Origin: Arthrobacter sp. Hiyo4
GTDB lineage: Bacteria > Actinomycetota > Actinomycetes > Actinomycetales > Micrococcaceae
Assembly (NCBI GenBank): GCA_002370555.1
Contig: AP014718.1
Span: forward strand, 2,666,001 to 2,730,000
Length of the DNA stretch: 64,000 nucleotides
Direction: 5' to 3'
In this document: positions 11,066 to 21,071 of the stretch, one piece after another
How positions within the stretch are numbered: position 1 is the stretch's first letter
Layout of the letters: each line of letters begins with the position of its first letter
Position numbers and translations under genes: made by a program
Notes under the pieces: model-generated
Seen by the model: only the letters and a program-made list of their open reading frames with translations
Told to the model about the DNA's origin: nothing
The model's database searches: none

Positions 11066-11572
11066 TTAGCGCTTGGAGTACTGCTGAGCCTTACGGGCCT
11101 TCTTGAGACCGGCCTTCTTACGCTCGATGACGCGTGCGTCACGGCGCAGGTAACCGGCCTTCTTCAGGGTGGCGCGGTTGTTTTCCGTGTCGATCTCGTT
11201 CAGTGAACGGGCGATGCCGAGGCGCAGGGCGCCGGCCTGGCCGGAGATGCCGCCACCGTGAATGCGGGCGATGACGTCGTAGGCGCCGTCAAGATCAAGG
11301 ATCTTGAAGGGCTCGTTGACGTCCTGCTGGTGCAGCTTGTTCGGGAAGTAGTTGTCCAGCGCGCGGCCATTGATGGTCCACTTGCCGGTGCCAGGGACGA
11401 TGCGCACGCGGGCAACAGCTTCCTTGCGGCGACCAACTGCGGCGCCGGCAACGGTCAGTGCCGGGCGTTCCTTCTTCGGCGCTTCTGCTTCCGCAGGACC
11501 GCTCTCCGAGGTGTAGCTGGTCGGGTTTTCCTCAGCCACAACGGCCTCGGTGGTCTCTTCGTTCTGAGCCAC
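11066..11572 (-). CDS. rpsI: 30S ribosomal protein S9
   Basis: A component of the 30S head whose C-terminal tail reaches the P-site tRNA. The conserved core starts [20 protein letters not shown] and contains [16 protein letters not shown]. It ends with the universal tail AQQYSKR. About 45 acidic, Ala-rich residues precede the core, as usual in actinobacterial S9. It follows rplM by 38 bases on the same strand, forming the standard rplM-rpsI operon. Confidence 0.97.
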   Translation of the reverse strand: MAQNEETTEAVVAEENPTSYTSESGPAEAEAPKKERPALTVAGAAVGRRKEAVARVRIVPGTGKWTINGRALDNYFPNKLHQQDVNEPFKILDLDGAYDVIARIHGGGISGQAGALRLGIARSLNEIDTENNRATLKKAGYLRRDARVIERKKAGLKKARKAQQYSKR

Positions 11573-11610
11573 GATTCTCCTTGTATAGATAAGTTGTTTG
11601 GTGGCCAGGA

Positions 11611-12054
11611 CTACTGGGCGACCTGGGAAATTTCGAACGTCTTGGGCTGCTGGGCGGCATGCGGGTGCTCTGCACCGCGGTACACCTTCAGCTTGCCCAG
11701 CTGCTGTGCAGCGAGGGAGTTCTTGGGGAGCATGCCCTTGATGGCCTTCTCAACGGCACGGACCGGGTTGGATTCCAGGAGTTCCGCGTAGTTGACGGAG
11801 GTCAGGCCGCCCGGGTAACCGGAGTGGCGGTATGCGCGCTTCTGCTCCAGCTTGGCGCCGGTCAGGGCAACCTTCTCAGCGTTGATGATGATGACGAAGT
11901 CGCCCATGTCCATGTGGGACGCAAAGGTGGCCTTGTGCTTGCCGCGCAGCAGGATTGCGGTCTGGCTCGCGAGACGACCAAGGACAACGTCTGTGGCGTC
12001 AATGACGTGCCACTGGCGGTTGATATCGCCGGGCTTCGGGGTGTACGTACGCAC
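11611..12054 (-). CDS. rplM: 50S ribosomal protein L13
   Basis: An early-assembly protein of the large subunit. The GTG at 12054 was chosen because the family begins [19 protein letters not shown]. The longer open frame adds 15 residues ([14 protein letters not shown]) that lie in the leader and are not family-like. The core motif [16 protein letters not shown] is intact, and the protein ends [10 protein letters not shown]. It is 147 residues. The roughly 300 bases upstream, up to the prepilin peptidase on the other strand, hold no gene and must contain the operon promoter and leader. Confidence 0.95.
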   Translation of the reverse strand: MRTYTPKPGDINRQWHVIDATDVVLGRLASQTAILLRGKHKATFASHMDMGDFVIIINAEKVALTGAKLEQKRAYRHSGYPGGLTSVNYAELLESNPVRAVEKAIKGMLPKNSLAAQQLGKLKVYRGAEHPHAAQQPKTFEISQVAQ

Positions 12055-12351
12055 GGTTTTTGCCTCGTTCTTGTTCTGGCGTTCTTGTTTAGGTGTCACT
12101 CAAGCGTGTGCACCTACTATCTATGCGCTACCGGAACAGAGGTGAGGGCTCTATGTAACCAGTGATCCTGAAGTCCCGAATGTGCTCGTTGAGTAGTTAT
12201 CCTGCAACCGGATTCTCAAGCGGGCACGCATCATCGAGAAAGGACACGCACAACGACTACCAATGTTAGCTTGAATCGGCCCTCAGGGTCAAAATGGGGT
12301 AGCCGGCCGCTCATCCATCAATCTGCCGGCCCGACGTAAGTAGGGGATGCA

Positions 12352-13021
12352 GTGACTTCTTGGGGCGACGCCAGCTCAGCCGGACCGCTGTTCGTGGCCA
12401 TAATCAGCCTCCTAGGACTCATTCTCTCACCGTTGGCTGAGCTGCTTATTGCCAGGTTGCTCCCCCGCGTCGGCCCGATGCCCCGCCTGCGAGCAAGGAT
12501 CACGACGGCGGCGATCACTGCCCTCCTCTGTGGCGCCTTCGCATTCCGGTTCGGCCTTGAGCCAGAATTGCTAGCATTCCTGCTCCTCGCTGTTCTTGGC
12601 GTGCAGCTGGCCAGAATTGACGTCTCGCTACATTTGCTGCCCAACCCTGTGGTTCTTTCCCTATTAGTAGGGGCCTTTTGTTCCTTTTAGGGGCCACGTT
12701 TGGCGGGGACAGTGGTCCAGCCTCGTTCGCGCGCTGGCAGGCGCCGCAACTCTCTTTGCCATCTACGTGATCCTGGCGTTAATTTCGCCGGCGGGCCTGG
12801 GAATGGGCGACGTTAAGCTCGCCGCTCCGGTCGGTCTCTACTTGGGGTACTTAGGTTGGACACAGCTTCTTTACGGCGGTCTTCTGGGCTTCGTCCTGAA
12901 CGGCATTGTCACCGTGTTTGTGGTAACGGGAAACCGCACGAAACATGCGGCGGAAGTCGCTCATGGGCCCTCCATGCTCGCCGCTGCGGTTGTCGCCACC
13001 CTCGTCACCCTGCAGCGCTAG
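12352..13021 (+). CDS. Prepilin peptidase (TadV/CpaA, A24 aspartic protease), two frameshifts
   Basis: Cleaves the leader of Flp pilin and of the TadE-like pseudopilins in the membrane. Both catalytic aspartates are visible: IDVSLHLLPN in the first half and GMGDVKLA in the second. GTG at 12352 follows a GGGGA box. Two one-base losses in G runs (about 12672 and 12712) break the frame. The middle frame reads GLLFLLGATFGG, and the third begins QWSSLVRALAGAATLF. Restored length is about 223 residues with about six membrane segments. It is the only prepilin peptidase for the two Tad loci in this window. Confidence 0.85.
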
Positions 13022-13286
13022 ACCTTTACCGGGCCCCTCCTACCGGGAGAGCGAATCAGGTAGCGACTTGCGGAATTCCGCGCTCCTTGCGAGTACTCCT
13101 GCACCGCTACCGAGTACGCGCCCTAAAGTGGCCTGAATAAATTCGAGTACCGCTACGCATTGTTGCCCTGAAGGGGCAGTGCCAATCTTTTCTTAGCGAA
13201 GTCCAGCCGCTAGGAAATTATGGGGGCAGCTGGAAATTCGTTGAAAGAAATAGTCAATCAATTTCATCGAATTAAGGAAATCTAAA

Positions 13287-13493
13287 ATGACTTCACTCAT
13301 GGTCTCAATGACCGCATTCATTGCCGGCATCAAGGAGCGTCTCGCCTCCGAAAAGGGTGCCACCGCAGTTGAGTATGGCCTGATGGTCGCACTCATCGCG
13401 GTCTTCATCATCACCGCCGTCGCGCTTGTCGGCACCAACCTGGATGCGATCTTCAACCAAGTCGCCGGTGAGCTCACAGTCGTTGCTCCATAA
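13287..13493 (+). CDS. flp: Flp pilin, first Tad locus
   Basis: The structural subunit of the Flp/Tad type IVc pilus. It is 68 residues: a charged leader of about 24 residues ending in EKG, then the mature N-terminus ATAVEYGLMVALIA with the conserved Glu at +5, and a hydrophobic helix. Cleavage is expected between Gly and Ala by the prepilin peptidase just upstream. An AAGGAAA box lies about 7 bases before the ATG. The 265 bases upstream hold no gene and probably the promoter of the locus. Confidence 0.92.
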   Translation: MTSLMVSMTAFIAGIKERLASEKGATAVEYGLMVALIAVFIITAVALVGTNLDAIFNQVAGELTVVAP

Positions 13494-13681
13494 GAGCCAA
13501 CGTGGTCCAAAGAGCGGGGCGCTCTAGTTCGAGCATCGGCTCCACTAAAACCGCCCCCGCTTTTGGGTTTCCACCAGATCCTAGGAGGGGTTGTGCAAGG
13601 CTTCCGTTTCACCGCGAAAACCAACGCAGCACGATTGCCCGTCGGCTTTCGTTCTCGCCACTACGTGCTAGCCGGTTTGTA

Positions 13682-14125
13682 ATGCGTGTCAAAGATAGAA
13701 GGGCATTCCTTTCGGGATCCCCCAGCGAAAAAGGTGCAGTCGCCGTCGAATTCGCCTTGGTTATCCCGATTTTCCTAATGCTCGTTTTCGGGATCATCGA
13801 ATTCGGCAGGGCTTTCAACATTCAGGTTTCGCTGTCCGAGGCAGCACGTGAAACCGCCAGGTATACGGCGATTCACGCCAATGACGCAGATTTCTCTTTC
13901 GATGAGGCGCGTGCGGTGGGCATCAGCGCCGCCCCTTCGGTGGATCTGGAACCTTCCAACATTGGGATCGCATACTCGGACGGGTCTACGTGCGACGCCG
14001 GCGATAGCGTCGTCGTCACCCTCCAAGTGGTGACTCCTTACATGACCGCTCTCCCAGGACTCATCCCTGGACTGCCAGCAAACCTCGACATCTCAAGCAA
14101 AGGCGTAATGCGATGTGGCGGATAA
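13682..14125 (+). CDS. TadE-like pseudopilin, first Tad locus
   Basis: A minor pilin-like protein of the Tad system. The ATG at 13682 puts a short charged leader before SEKGAVAVEFALVIPIFL, with a prepilin-type Gly-Ala cleavage site and Glu at +5. The rest is extracytoplasmic, with two cysteines (one in STCDAGD, one near the end), and ends KGVMRCGG. Its last 13 bases overlap the start of the next gene, so the two are probably translationally coupled. An upstream extension to 13502 is open but not family-like. Length is 147 residues. Confidence 0.85.
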   Translation: MRVKDRRAFLSGSPSEKGAVAVEFALVIPIFLMLVFGIIEFGRAFNIQVSLSEAARETARYTAIHANDADFSFDEARAVGISAAPSVDLEPSNIGIAYSDGSTCDAGDSVVVTLQVVTPYMTALPGLIPGLPANLDISSKGVMRCGG

Positions 14126-15191
14126 AAAATGACGATCCAGAGCGCGGAGTCATTGCACCACTGACCGCGATTCTCTTGGTAGCCCTGCTCGGAATGGCAG
14201 CGTTTGCCGTCGACGTGGCAACCATGTATTCAGAACATGCCCAGCTCCAGAACGGCGCGGACTCAGCCGCCCTGTCAATTGCGCAGGCATGTGCCGCCAC
14301 TCCGCCAACCGCGGCCTCAATTGCTGCCTGCGCAGCACCCAAAGACGACGGGGCTCCACTTGCCAAGGGCAACACCTTGGATGGTTCGAGCCATGTGCTG
14401 GAGGCTACAGTGGACGGCGGCACCGTGGATGTGACCACACAATCTGAGGACGCGGCCGGCAACAAGCATTTCTCACTTGTATTTGCCCGGATCCTTGGCA
14501 TTGATACAGCGGACATTCGTGCCGCAGCGCAGGCACAGTTCGGTGGGTACTCAGCGGCGGATATTGTGCCGCTGACGTTCTCCCAATGCGAGGCCGATCC
14601 CACGTTTGTCGAGGGCGTCCAATTTTTCCCGACCCATGGCTCCAAGATCTCGGACCAAGCGCCCTACAACTGCCCGCATCAGTCATCTTCCGGGCACGAA
14701 CTTCCTGGAGGCTTCGGCTGGCTCCTGGACCCCGACGCTGACTGCAACTTGAGGGTCGACGTCAACAACCCCTGGGTGGAGGCTAAGCCTGGAAACAGCC
14801 CCGACGGATCCTGCTCGGACATGCTCACCGCGTGGGGGCGCGTCTTAGCAGTGGAAACACGGTGGAGATCCTCATACCTATCTTCGACACGGCATGTCCG
14901 GACAAGGGTGGTACTGGGGCCGACCCTTGCACTGACTCGCCATATGGAAAGTCATTCCATATCGAGGCCTTTGCGCAGATTTCTCTTCGCGGATGGAACC
15001 TGTCAGGCAGTAACACCCTGCCGTGGTACTACATGACGCCCGATGCCAAAGCCATCGAGAAGGATCTCAAGCTCGGAGGCAGCGATCGGGGCATCTTCGG
15101 CGAGTTTATCCAGAAGGTCACCCTGGCCGAGGCAGCCGTCCTAGGCGGCCCCACCACGTATGGCGCCACCGGCGTCCACCTGACCAAATGA
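14113..15191 (+). CDS. TadG-like pilus assembly protein, first Tad locus, one frameshift
   Basis: Begins with a short cytoplasmic end (DDPERGV) and one membrane helix (IAPLTAILLVALLGMAAFAVDV), then MYSEHAQLQNGADSAALSIAQ, the typical Tad/TadG N-terminal domain. The large outside part contains paired cysteines around YNCPHQ, ELPGGFGWLLDPDADCN and GSCSDML. The frame breaks at about 14835, where a five-G run should have six: LTAWG continues as ARLSSGNTVEILIPIFDTACPD in the next frame, ending at 15191. The restored length is 359 residues. Start and stop overlap tadE exactly as in the second locus. Confidence 0.82.
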
Positions 15192-15263
15192 CAGATTTCG
15201 CCGGACCCGGTCGCCGGCTCATCACGAGAACCGCTCAAGCAGGAAACCAAAAGGAGAAATGAA

Positions 15264-16025
15264 GTGAAAACTCGCCTACTGGGAGGCATCGTCGCACTCG
15301 TGCTGGCAATAGTCGGCACGCTGCTACTGGTCTCATATGTTCAGGGATCCGAGGCTAGAGCCCAAGAGGACCTTAAGCCCGTCGAAGTACTCGTAATCCA
15401 GGAACAGGTCCCGCAGGGCTCTGATCTTGAAAAAATCAAAGCGGCAGTCAAACTCACGTCCCTACCTTCAGCCTCGGTCCCCAACGGGGCCCTGAAAAGC
15501 CTTGAGGGGCTTAATGGCAAGGTAGCTTCCGTGGAGCTCATGCCCGGCGAGCCGCTGCTGGGTGTCCGTCTCGTCGATCCGGAAAGCCTCTCCGCGCCTG
15601 GTTCGGTTCCTGTCCCAGCGGGAATGCAGGAAATATCCGTTCAGCTGGAAGCCGAGCGGGTGGTTGGGGGCCGCATCGCCGCCGGCGATACCGTCGGCAT
15701 CGTCGTCCTCTTTGACAAGGGCGCAGTGAAGGAGACACCGGACCTGGAGTCTGGCCAACAGGTCTTTCACAAGGTCCTGGTGACGAGTGTCCAGCGGTCC
15801 CTGCCTAAGGCGTCTGCGAAAGCGCCCACGGGGACCGACCCTGCCGAACAAGCCAACACCCAGTTGCCAACCGGACAGATAATGGTGACGTTCGCCCGCA
15901 ACGACGCTGACTCCGCGAAAATCGCTTTTGGGGCCCACTTTGGCAGCTTGTGGCTCACCAAGGAACCTTCAACCGCCACAGAAGGCGCCCCGGTGATCGT
16001 CAAGAAGCCGGAGCTGTACCGATGA
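15264..16025 (+). CDS. CpaB/RcpC-like SAF-domain pilus protein, first Tad locus
   Basis: A membrane-anchored periplasmic-side assembly protein. It has one N-terminal membrane helix (LLGGIVALVLAIVGTLLLVSYV), then a SAF domain (VEVLVIQEQVPQGSDL to VELMPGEPLLGVRLV) and the CpaB C-terminal domain with GGRIAAGDTVGIVV. It ends HFGSLWLTKEP and a short tail. The GTG at 15264 follows an AAAGGAGA Shine-Dalgarno. In diderms CpaB helps the secretin, but no secretin gene exists here, so its partner in a monoderm is unclear. Length is 253 residues. Its stop overlaps the next start by ATGA. Confidence 0.85.
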   Translation: MKTRLLGGIVALVLAIVGTLLLVSYVQGSEARAQEDLKPVEVLVIQEQVPQGSDLEKIKAAVKLTSLPSASVPNGALKSLEGLNGKVASVELMPGEPLLGVRLVDPESLSAPGSVPVPAGMQEISVQLEAERVVGGRIAAGDTVGIVVLFDKGAVKETPDLESGQQVFHKVLVTSVQRSLPKASAKAPTGTDPAEQANTQLPTGQIMVTFARNDADSAKIAFGAHFGSLWLTKEPSTATEGAPVIVKKPELYR

Positions 16026-17217
16026 GCCGGTACGTCCTGATCACGTCAGATCAGGACTTCGAAAAGCGCGCGAGGCAGGCGGCCTCCGGATTGCACGGCA
16101 CCTTCCACGCAATCGCAGCCGATTATCTTCCGCCTGGTCCCGACAATCTGCTCCAAGTCCTCAGCGGCGACCCCGTCGAAGTTATCTTGCTTGGGCCCGG
16201 CCTGCCAATCGATGACTCCATCCGGCTGGCCAGTCTCTTCGACCTCGAGTATCCGGAAATCAGCGTAGTGCTGGTGACCGATAGTGAAGAGGAGGTTGCG
16301 CTTCCCGCCATGCGGGCCGGCATCAGGGATTTGCTGCACCCCGGTTCGAATACTGACTCCATCCGAAAGCTGCTGGAGCGGGCAAGCCTGGCAGCCGCTG
16401 GCCGGCGCCGTGGACTGGGCAACTCCGTCGAAGGCCAGCCAAGGAGCGGCCGGATTATCGCCGTCATGTCTCCCAAAGGCGGCGTGGGCAAGACAACCAT
16501 TACAACGAACCTTGCCGTCGGGCTAGGCAAGGAAGCTCCTATGGGCGTTGTGGTGGTTGACCTCGATCTACAGTTCGGCGACGTTGCTTCCGGCTTGATG
16601 CTGGATCCCGAGCGGACCTTGGCTGATGCGGTGGTTGGGGCGGCGGTCCAGGACAGTGTGGTGCTGAAGTCCTATCTGACGTTGCACCCCTCGGGCATCT
16701 ATGCGCTATGTGCCCCATTACGGCCTACTGATGCTGATCAGATTTCCGGCGAACAGGTCGGAAGGTTGCTGAGCCAGCTCGCCAACGAATTCCAGTACGT
16801 CGTAGTTGATTCAGCACCGGGACTAGGCGAACACGTCCTGGCCACACTGGAACTGGCCACGGATGCAGTGTGGGTTTGTGGCATGGATATTCCGAGCATC
16901 CGGGGCTTCGTACCGGATTTGGCATCCTCACTGAACTGGACCTTGTGCCTGCGAATCGGCACGTCGTCCTCAACTTCGCGGACCGGCGCACTGGGCTGAC
17001 GCTGCAGGACGTCGAGGCCACCATCGGCTGTCCGGTGGATGTTGTCCTCCCGAGATCCCGGGCTGTGCCGTTTTCGACAAACAAAGGCGTTCCGCTGCTG
17101 CAGGATAGCACCCGGGACGCGGCGACCAAGGGGTTGCGCCAGCTTGTCGAACGGTTCAGCGCCAACTGGGAGTCGCGCCCCCACAAGAAACTTCACAGAA
17201 GGGTAGTAGTCCAATGA
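16022..17217 (+). CDS. CpaE/TadZ-like pilus localisation ATPase, first Tad locus, one frameshift
   Basis: A MinD/ParA-type ATPase that places the Tad apparatus at its cell site. Residues 1-130 form an atypical receiver-like domain (YVLITSDQDFEKR to AGIRDLLHPG). The P-loop KGGVGKTT is at about residue 151, followed by VVVDLDLQFGDVASGL and the switch-like VVVDSAPGLGE. The frame breaks at about 16907, where one G is missing from CGGGGC. The continuation is LRTGFGILTELDLVPANRHVVLNFADRRTGLTLQDVEATIG and the protein ends HKKLHRRVVVQ. The restored length is 398 residues, identical to the second copy. It overlaps both neighbours by 4 bases. Confidence 0.88.
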
Positions 17218-18659
17218 ACCTCACCAAGCGTTTGGAATCGATCCGGGGCGTCGACACGAGTGCTGCCATGCCGACCTCAGCTAAGAGTGGCCCTTGGGCC
17301 GGTGGAGCAGTTTCGTCAGTTGAGCCACCGACAGTCGCAGCCGAACCGAGAAGCCGCGGCGCGGATGCCAATGAGGCATTGAACGCGATCAAAGATCGCG
17401 CAAGCGCCGCCCTCTACGAGCGGATGGGCAGTCGGATCACTGATCCGTCCCTGGACGAGGCAGAGCTCCAGACATACGTCAAGGATGAGCTTCGGGCCAT
17501 CATCGACGAAGACGAAATTCCACTCTCGGCACCGGAACGGCACCGTCTCGTTCAGGAAATCATCGACGATGTATTGGGGCTGGGTCCGCTTCAAAAATTC
17601 CTGAACGACGCCGCGGTTTCTGAAGTCATGGTGAATGGACCCGACAAGGTGTACGTGGAGCGAGGGGGCAGGCTATTCCTCACCGATGCACGCTTCAGCT
17701 CCGAGGAACACCTGCGCCGGATCATCGAGCGCATAGTCACCAAAGTTGGACGGCGCATCGACGAATCCTCGCCGATGGTGGACGCTCGGCTCGCAGATGG
17801 CTCACGCGTGAACGCGATCATCGCGCCCCTTGCTGTCAGCGGATCATCGCTGACAATCCGAAAGTTCGGACAAGTGCCGTTGACGGTGGGCAACCTGATT
17901 TCGTTTGGGACCCTGACAGCGGAGATGGCCGAGCTCTTGAACGCTTGCGTCCACGCACGGCTGAACATTATCGTCTCCGGCGGTACGGGCACAGGAAAGA
18001 CCACCCTGCTGAATGTTCTGTCATCGTTCTTACCTGCCGATGAACGCATCGTCACCATCGAGGACGCCGTGGAACTCCAGCTGCAGCAGGAGCACGTGGT
18101 TCGACTTGAAAGCCGGCCACGCAACATTGAGGGCAAGGGCGAGATCTCCATCAGAGACCTGGTCCGGAACTCCCTTCGCATGCGACCCGACCGGATCGTC
18201 ATCGGCGAAGTGCGCGGCGGCGAATCACTGGACATGTTGCAGGCGATGAACACAGGCCATGATGGTTCAATATCCACGGTGCACGCCAATTCGCCCCGGG
18301 ACGCCATTGCGCGGCTTGAAACCTTGGTGCTCATGGCCGGTATGGACTTGCCGCTGAGGGCCATCCGCGAACAAATTGCCTCTGCGGTCAACTTGATCGT
18401 CCACATCTCCCGGCTTAGGGATGGAACGCGCCGCGTTACCCACGTGACAGAGGTTCAGGGGATGGAAGGGGACATCGTCACCCTTCAGGATGCATTCACT
18501 TTCGACTACAGTGCGGGCGTTGACGCCAACGGCAGGTTCCTGGGCCGCCCCGTACCAACTGGCGTCAGGCCTCGCTTTGTTGACCATTTTGCCGAATTGG
18601 GTATCCCCCTGTCACCGGCCGTATTCGGAAGCATGCCCACGGGAGGTGGCTACAGGTGA
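17214..18659 (+). CDS. CpaF/TadA-type pilus assembly ATPase, first Tad locus
   Basis: The hexameric secretion/pilus motor ATPase that drives Flp extension. It is 481 residues. An N-terminal helical part (about 60-130) precedes DVLGLGPLQKFLNDAAVSEVMVNG. Walker A GGTGTGKTT is at about 256-264, the Asp box VTIEDAVELQ follows, Walker B is RIVIGEVRGGE, and the His box is GHDGSISTVHANS. All catalytic elements are present and the frame is intact. Translationally coupled to cpaE and tadB by 4-base overlaps on either side. Confidence 0.93.
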   Translation: MNLTKRLESIRGVDTSAAMPTSAKSGPWAGGAVSSVEPPTVAAEPRSRGADANEALNAIKDRASAALYERMGSRITDPSLDEAELQTYVKDELRAIIDEDEIPLSAPERHRLVQEIIDDVLGLGPLQKFLNDAAVSEVMVNGPDKVYVERGGRLFLTDARFSSEEHLRRIIERIVTKVGRRIDESSPMVDARLADGSRVNAIIAPLAVSGSSLTIRKFGQVPLTVGNLISFGTLTAEMAELLNACVHARLNIIVSGGTGTGKTTLLNVLSSFLPADERIVTIEDAVELQLQQEHVVRLESRPRNIEGKGEISIRDLVRNSLRMRPDRIVIGEVRGGESLDMLQAMNTGHDGSISTVHANSPRDAIARLETLVLMAGMDLPLRAIREQIASAVNLIVHISRLRDGTRRVTHVTEVQGMEGDIVTLQDAFTFDYSAGVDANGRFLGRPVPTGVRPRFVDHFAELGIPLSPAVFGSMPTGGGYR

Positions 18660-19602
18660 ACACAACTGACCCCATCTTTTTCACTTTCGGCGTTACCTTG
18701 TGCTTTGTGTCCCTCACGATCCTGCTTCTATCCACGCTCGGCATGGGAAAGTCTGGCATCGCACTGTCCCGGCGACGTCCGGGCGTCGTCAATGAGACGT
18801 CCCTTCTGACTCGTGCGGCGGAGTCTGCCGTCTCCTTCGTGGATCGAAATGTCAGCAAGAACGCCCGTTTCGGTACCCGGGAGTCACTTGAGCAGGCAGG
18901 TTTGCGTCTGCGGCAGGCGGATTTCATCCTGCTAGTGTCCTGCGTGGGTGTCACGATGGGCATTATCGGGTTCATCTTGGCAGGCGTCCTCGTCGGGTGT
19001 CTCTTTGCTGTACTCACACCGTTCAGCGCGATGCTCTTCCTTAGGATCATGGCAAGCCGCCGTCGTGCAAAGTTTGACGCGCAACTTGGCGACACCTTGC
19101 AAATGCTGGCAGGCGGATTGCGGGCCGGACATAGCCTGCTGCGATCGGTTGATGCCGTTTCCCAAGAGGCAGATTCACCCACGTCGGAGGAATTTGCCAG
19201 GCTGGTCAATGAGACGCGCTTGGGGCGCGACCTAAAGGACTCGATGCTGGACGCTGCCCGACGGCTGAAGAGCGAGGATTTCGACTGGATAAGCCAGGCC
19301 ATCGAAATCCACCGAGAGGTGGGCGGCAACTTGGCAGAAGTGCTCGATCAAGTAGGCGAAACTATCCGGGAGCGCTCCGAGATCAAAGGACAAGTTAAGT
19401 CACTGAGCGCCGAAGGCAAGCTGTCCGCCTACATCCTGGTTGCCCTTCCCGTGGGGATATTCGTATACCTGAGTATTGGAAATCCCGGATACATGGGGGC
19501 GTTCTACACCAGTGTCCTTGGCTGGGTCATGATGGGTTCTCCGTGGCACTGTTGGCGTTCGGCTCCTTTTGGCTCAGCCGCGTCGTTAAGATCAAGTTCT
19601 AG
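18656..19602 (+). CDS. TadB-like inner-membrane platform protein, first Tad locus, one frameshift at the end
   Basis: A GspF-family membrane protein that anchors the pilus motor. It has an N-terminal helix, a pair of helices (about 95-135), then the cytosolic GspF domain with AKFDAQLGDTLQMLAGGLRAGHSLL and IHREVGGNLAEVLDQVGETIRER, and C-terminal helices. Near 19534 one G is missing after MMG. The right frame reads FSVALLAFGSFWLSRVVKIKF and stops at 19602, which agrees with the end MRKIIDLKF of the second copy. The restored length is 315 residues. GTG start, 4-base overlap with cpaF. Confidence 0.88.
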
Positions 19603-19613
19603 GGGGTATCGCA

Positions 19614-20504
19614 ATGACTGCAATGGCGTGGCTGATTGTGGGACTAATAGTCGTTCCGTCTTCCGTGATGGTCTGGTCGCTCATTTCCATCGACCGAATT
19701 GGTCTGGCTGCCGTTAAAAACAACTTGGGGCGCGGCGCCCGGCTCAAGGACGAAGGGCCCACAGCGGCTGATACCAGAAGTTTGGTCGGGCTTGGTCTGC
19801 GAATGACTCCGAAGGGATATACGGGGTGGCTGGACAAACTCCTGTCGAAGGCTGGCAGGCCAGCAAGCATGCCCCTCGAGCGCCTCCTGATAGCTAAGCC
19901 CGCGTTGGCACTCGTAGCAGCTGTCATCGGCGTCGTCCTGCTGGTGAAGTCTCCGACGGGACCGATCCTTTTGCTGGCGATTGCTTTGACGTCCCTGGCG
20001 TACTTCATTCCAGATGTTCTGATCCACGGACGCGGGGCCAAACGCCATAAGGCCATTGAGCTGGAACTGCCCAACACCCTTGACCAGATGCTGATCTCGG
20101 TCGAGGCGGGGCTGGGATTCGAAACGGCTATGGCACGAGCAGGCCAGAACGGCAAGGGGCCACTTGCCGAAGAGCTTGTTCGCACTCTTCAGGATATGCA
20201 GGTCGGTCGAAGTCGTAAGGATGCCTATCTGGCAATGTCTCAAAGAACTGATGTTCCTGATTTACGGAGTTTCGTCCGCTCCGTGGTGCAGGCAGATGCC
20301 TATGGCATAGCACTGGCGAGTGTCCTTCGCATCCAGGCGAAACAGATGCGCGTCAGGCGGCGCCAACGCGCAGAAGAAAAGGCCATGAAGCTGCCCGTCA
20401 AGGTTCTGTTCCCGTTGATTTTCTGCATTCTGCCTGTGCTGTTCACAGCCATCCTCGGCCCAGCTGTCATCACCATCGTTGCAATGTTCTCTGAGGGGAT
20501 CTAG
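19614..20504 (+). CDS. TadC-like inner-membrane platform protein, first Tad locus
   Basis: The partner of TadB in the platform complex. It is 296 residues, with an N-terminal helix and two central helices (about 95-135). The GspF domain contains ELELPNTLDQMLISVEAGLGFETAM and RTLQDMQVGRSRKDAY, with the basic loop RVRRRQRAEEKAMKLPVK before the last helices. Intact. The AGGGGGT box before the ATG lies right after the tadB stop, so the two are co-translated. A strong hairpin about 50 bases downstream ends the locus. Confidence 0.9.
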   Translation: MTAMAWLIVGLIVVPSSVMVWSLISIDRIGLAAVKNNLGRGARLKDEGPTAADTRSLVGLGLRMTPKGYTGWLDKLLSKAGRPASMPLERLLIAKPALALVAAVIGVVLLVKSPTGPILLLAIALTSLAYFIPDVLIHGRGAKRHKAIELELPNTLDQMLISVEAGLGFETAMARAGQNGKGPLAEELVRTLQDMQVGRSRKDAYLAMSQRTDVPDLRSFVRSVVQADAYGIALASVLRIQAKQMRVRRRQRAEEKAMKLPVKVLFPLIFCILPVLFTAILGPAVITIVAMFSEGI

Positions 20505-20551
20505 GCCGTTATCCCGGGCCATCCTCATCGGACAACCGCAACCCAAAGACC

Positions 20552-20584
20552 GGACCCCCTCGGCACCCAGAACCGAGGGGGTCC
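20552..20584 (+). terminator. Terminator at the end of the first Tad locus
   Basis: A perfect 12-bp stem GGACCCCCTCGG / CCGAGGGGGTCC (arms 20552-20563 and 20573-20584) followed by GTTTGC. It separates the first locus from the flp gene of the second, so the second needs its own promoter in 20585-20777. Confidence 0.88.
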
Positions 20585-20777
20585 GTTTGCGCGTCCGGGA
20601 ACTCCGGATTTTTTAGTCTCAAACGCAGGATCGGTGAAGCAAAGGCGCAGGAAATGCGCAGGTGCGAAAGCCTTTACGCAGGATGCTCCAAGATCCGGCC
20701 GGACGCTCCATATTGCTTGCTAACTTCATATCAGAGCTGGTGACGGACCAGCCCCCCCACTCGCTCAGGAGTACAAA

Positions 20778-20978
20778 ATGCTTTCTCTTATCGCCACACT
20801 CCAAACCCTCGGCTTCACCATGAAGGACCGCCTCCGCAACGAAAAGGGCGCCACCGCCGTTGAGTACGGGATCATGGTTGGCCTCATCGCCGTCGTCATC
20901 ATCATCGCCGTAACCGCCTTGGGAACCACCCTGACCAATCTGTTCACCGATGTCTCGGGCAAGATCCCCGCTCCCTAG
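20778..20978 (+). CDS. flp: Flp pilin, second Tad locus
   Basis: 66 residues with the same plan as the first pilin: leader ending NEKG, mature start ATAVEYGIMVGLIAVV, Glu at +5, hydrophobic helix, short polar end GKIPAP. An AGGAG box lies 8 bases before the ATG. The mature N-termini of the two pilins are nearly identical, but the leaders and C-termini differ, so they may form distinct or mixed fibres. Confidence 0.92.
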   Translation: MLSLIATLQTLGFTMKDRLRNEKGATAVEYGIMVGLIAVVIIIAVTALGTTLTNLFTDVSGKIPAP

Positions 20979-21071
20979 TAGCTCATAGCGTTTGTCACAT
21001 AAGTTGGGTGGTGGAGCCAAAGGCCCACCACCCAACTGTGTCAACAACCACTTTCGAAAGGGTGGCGGCAG

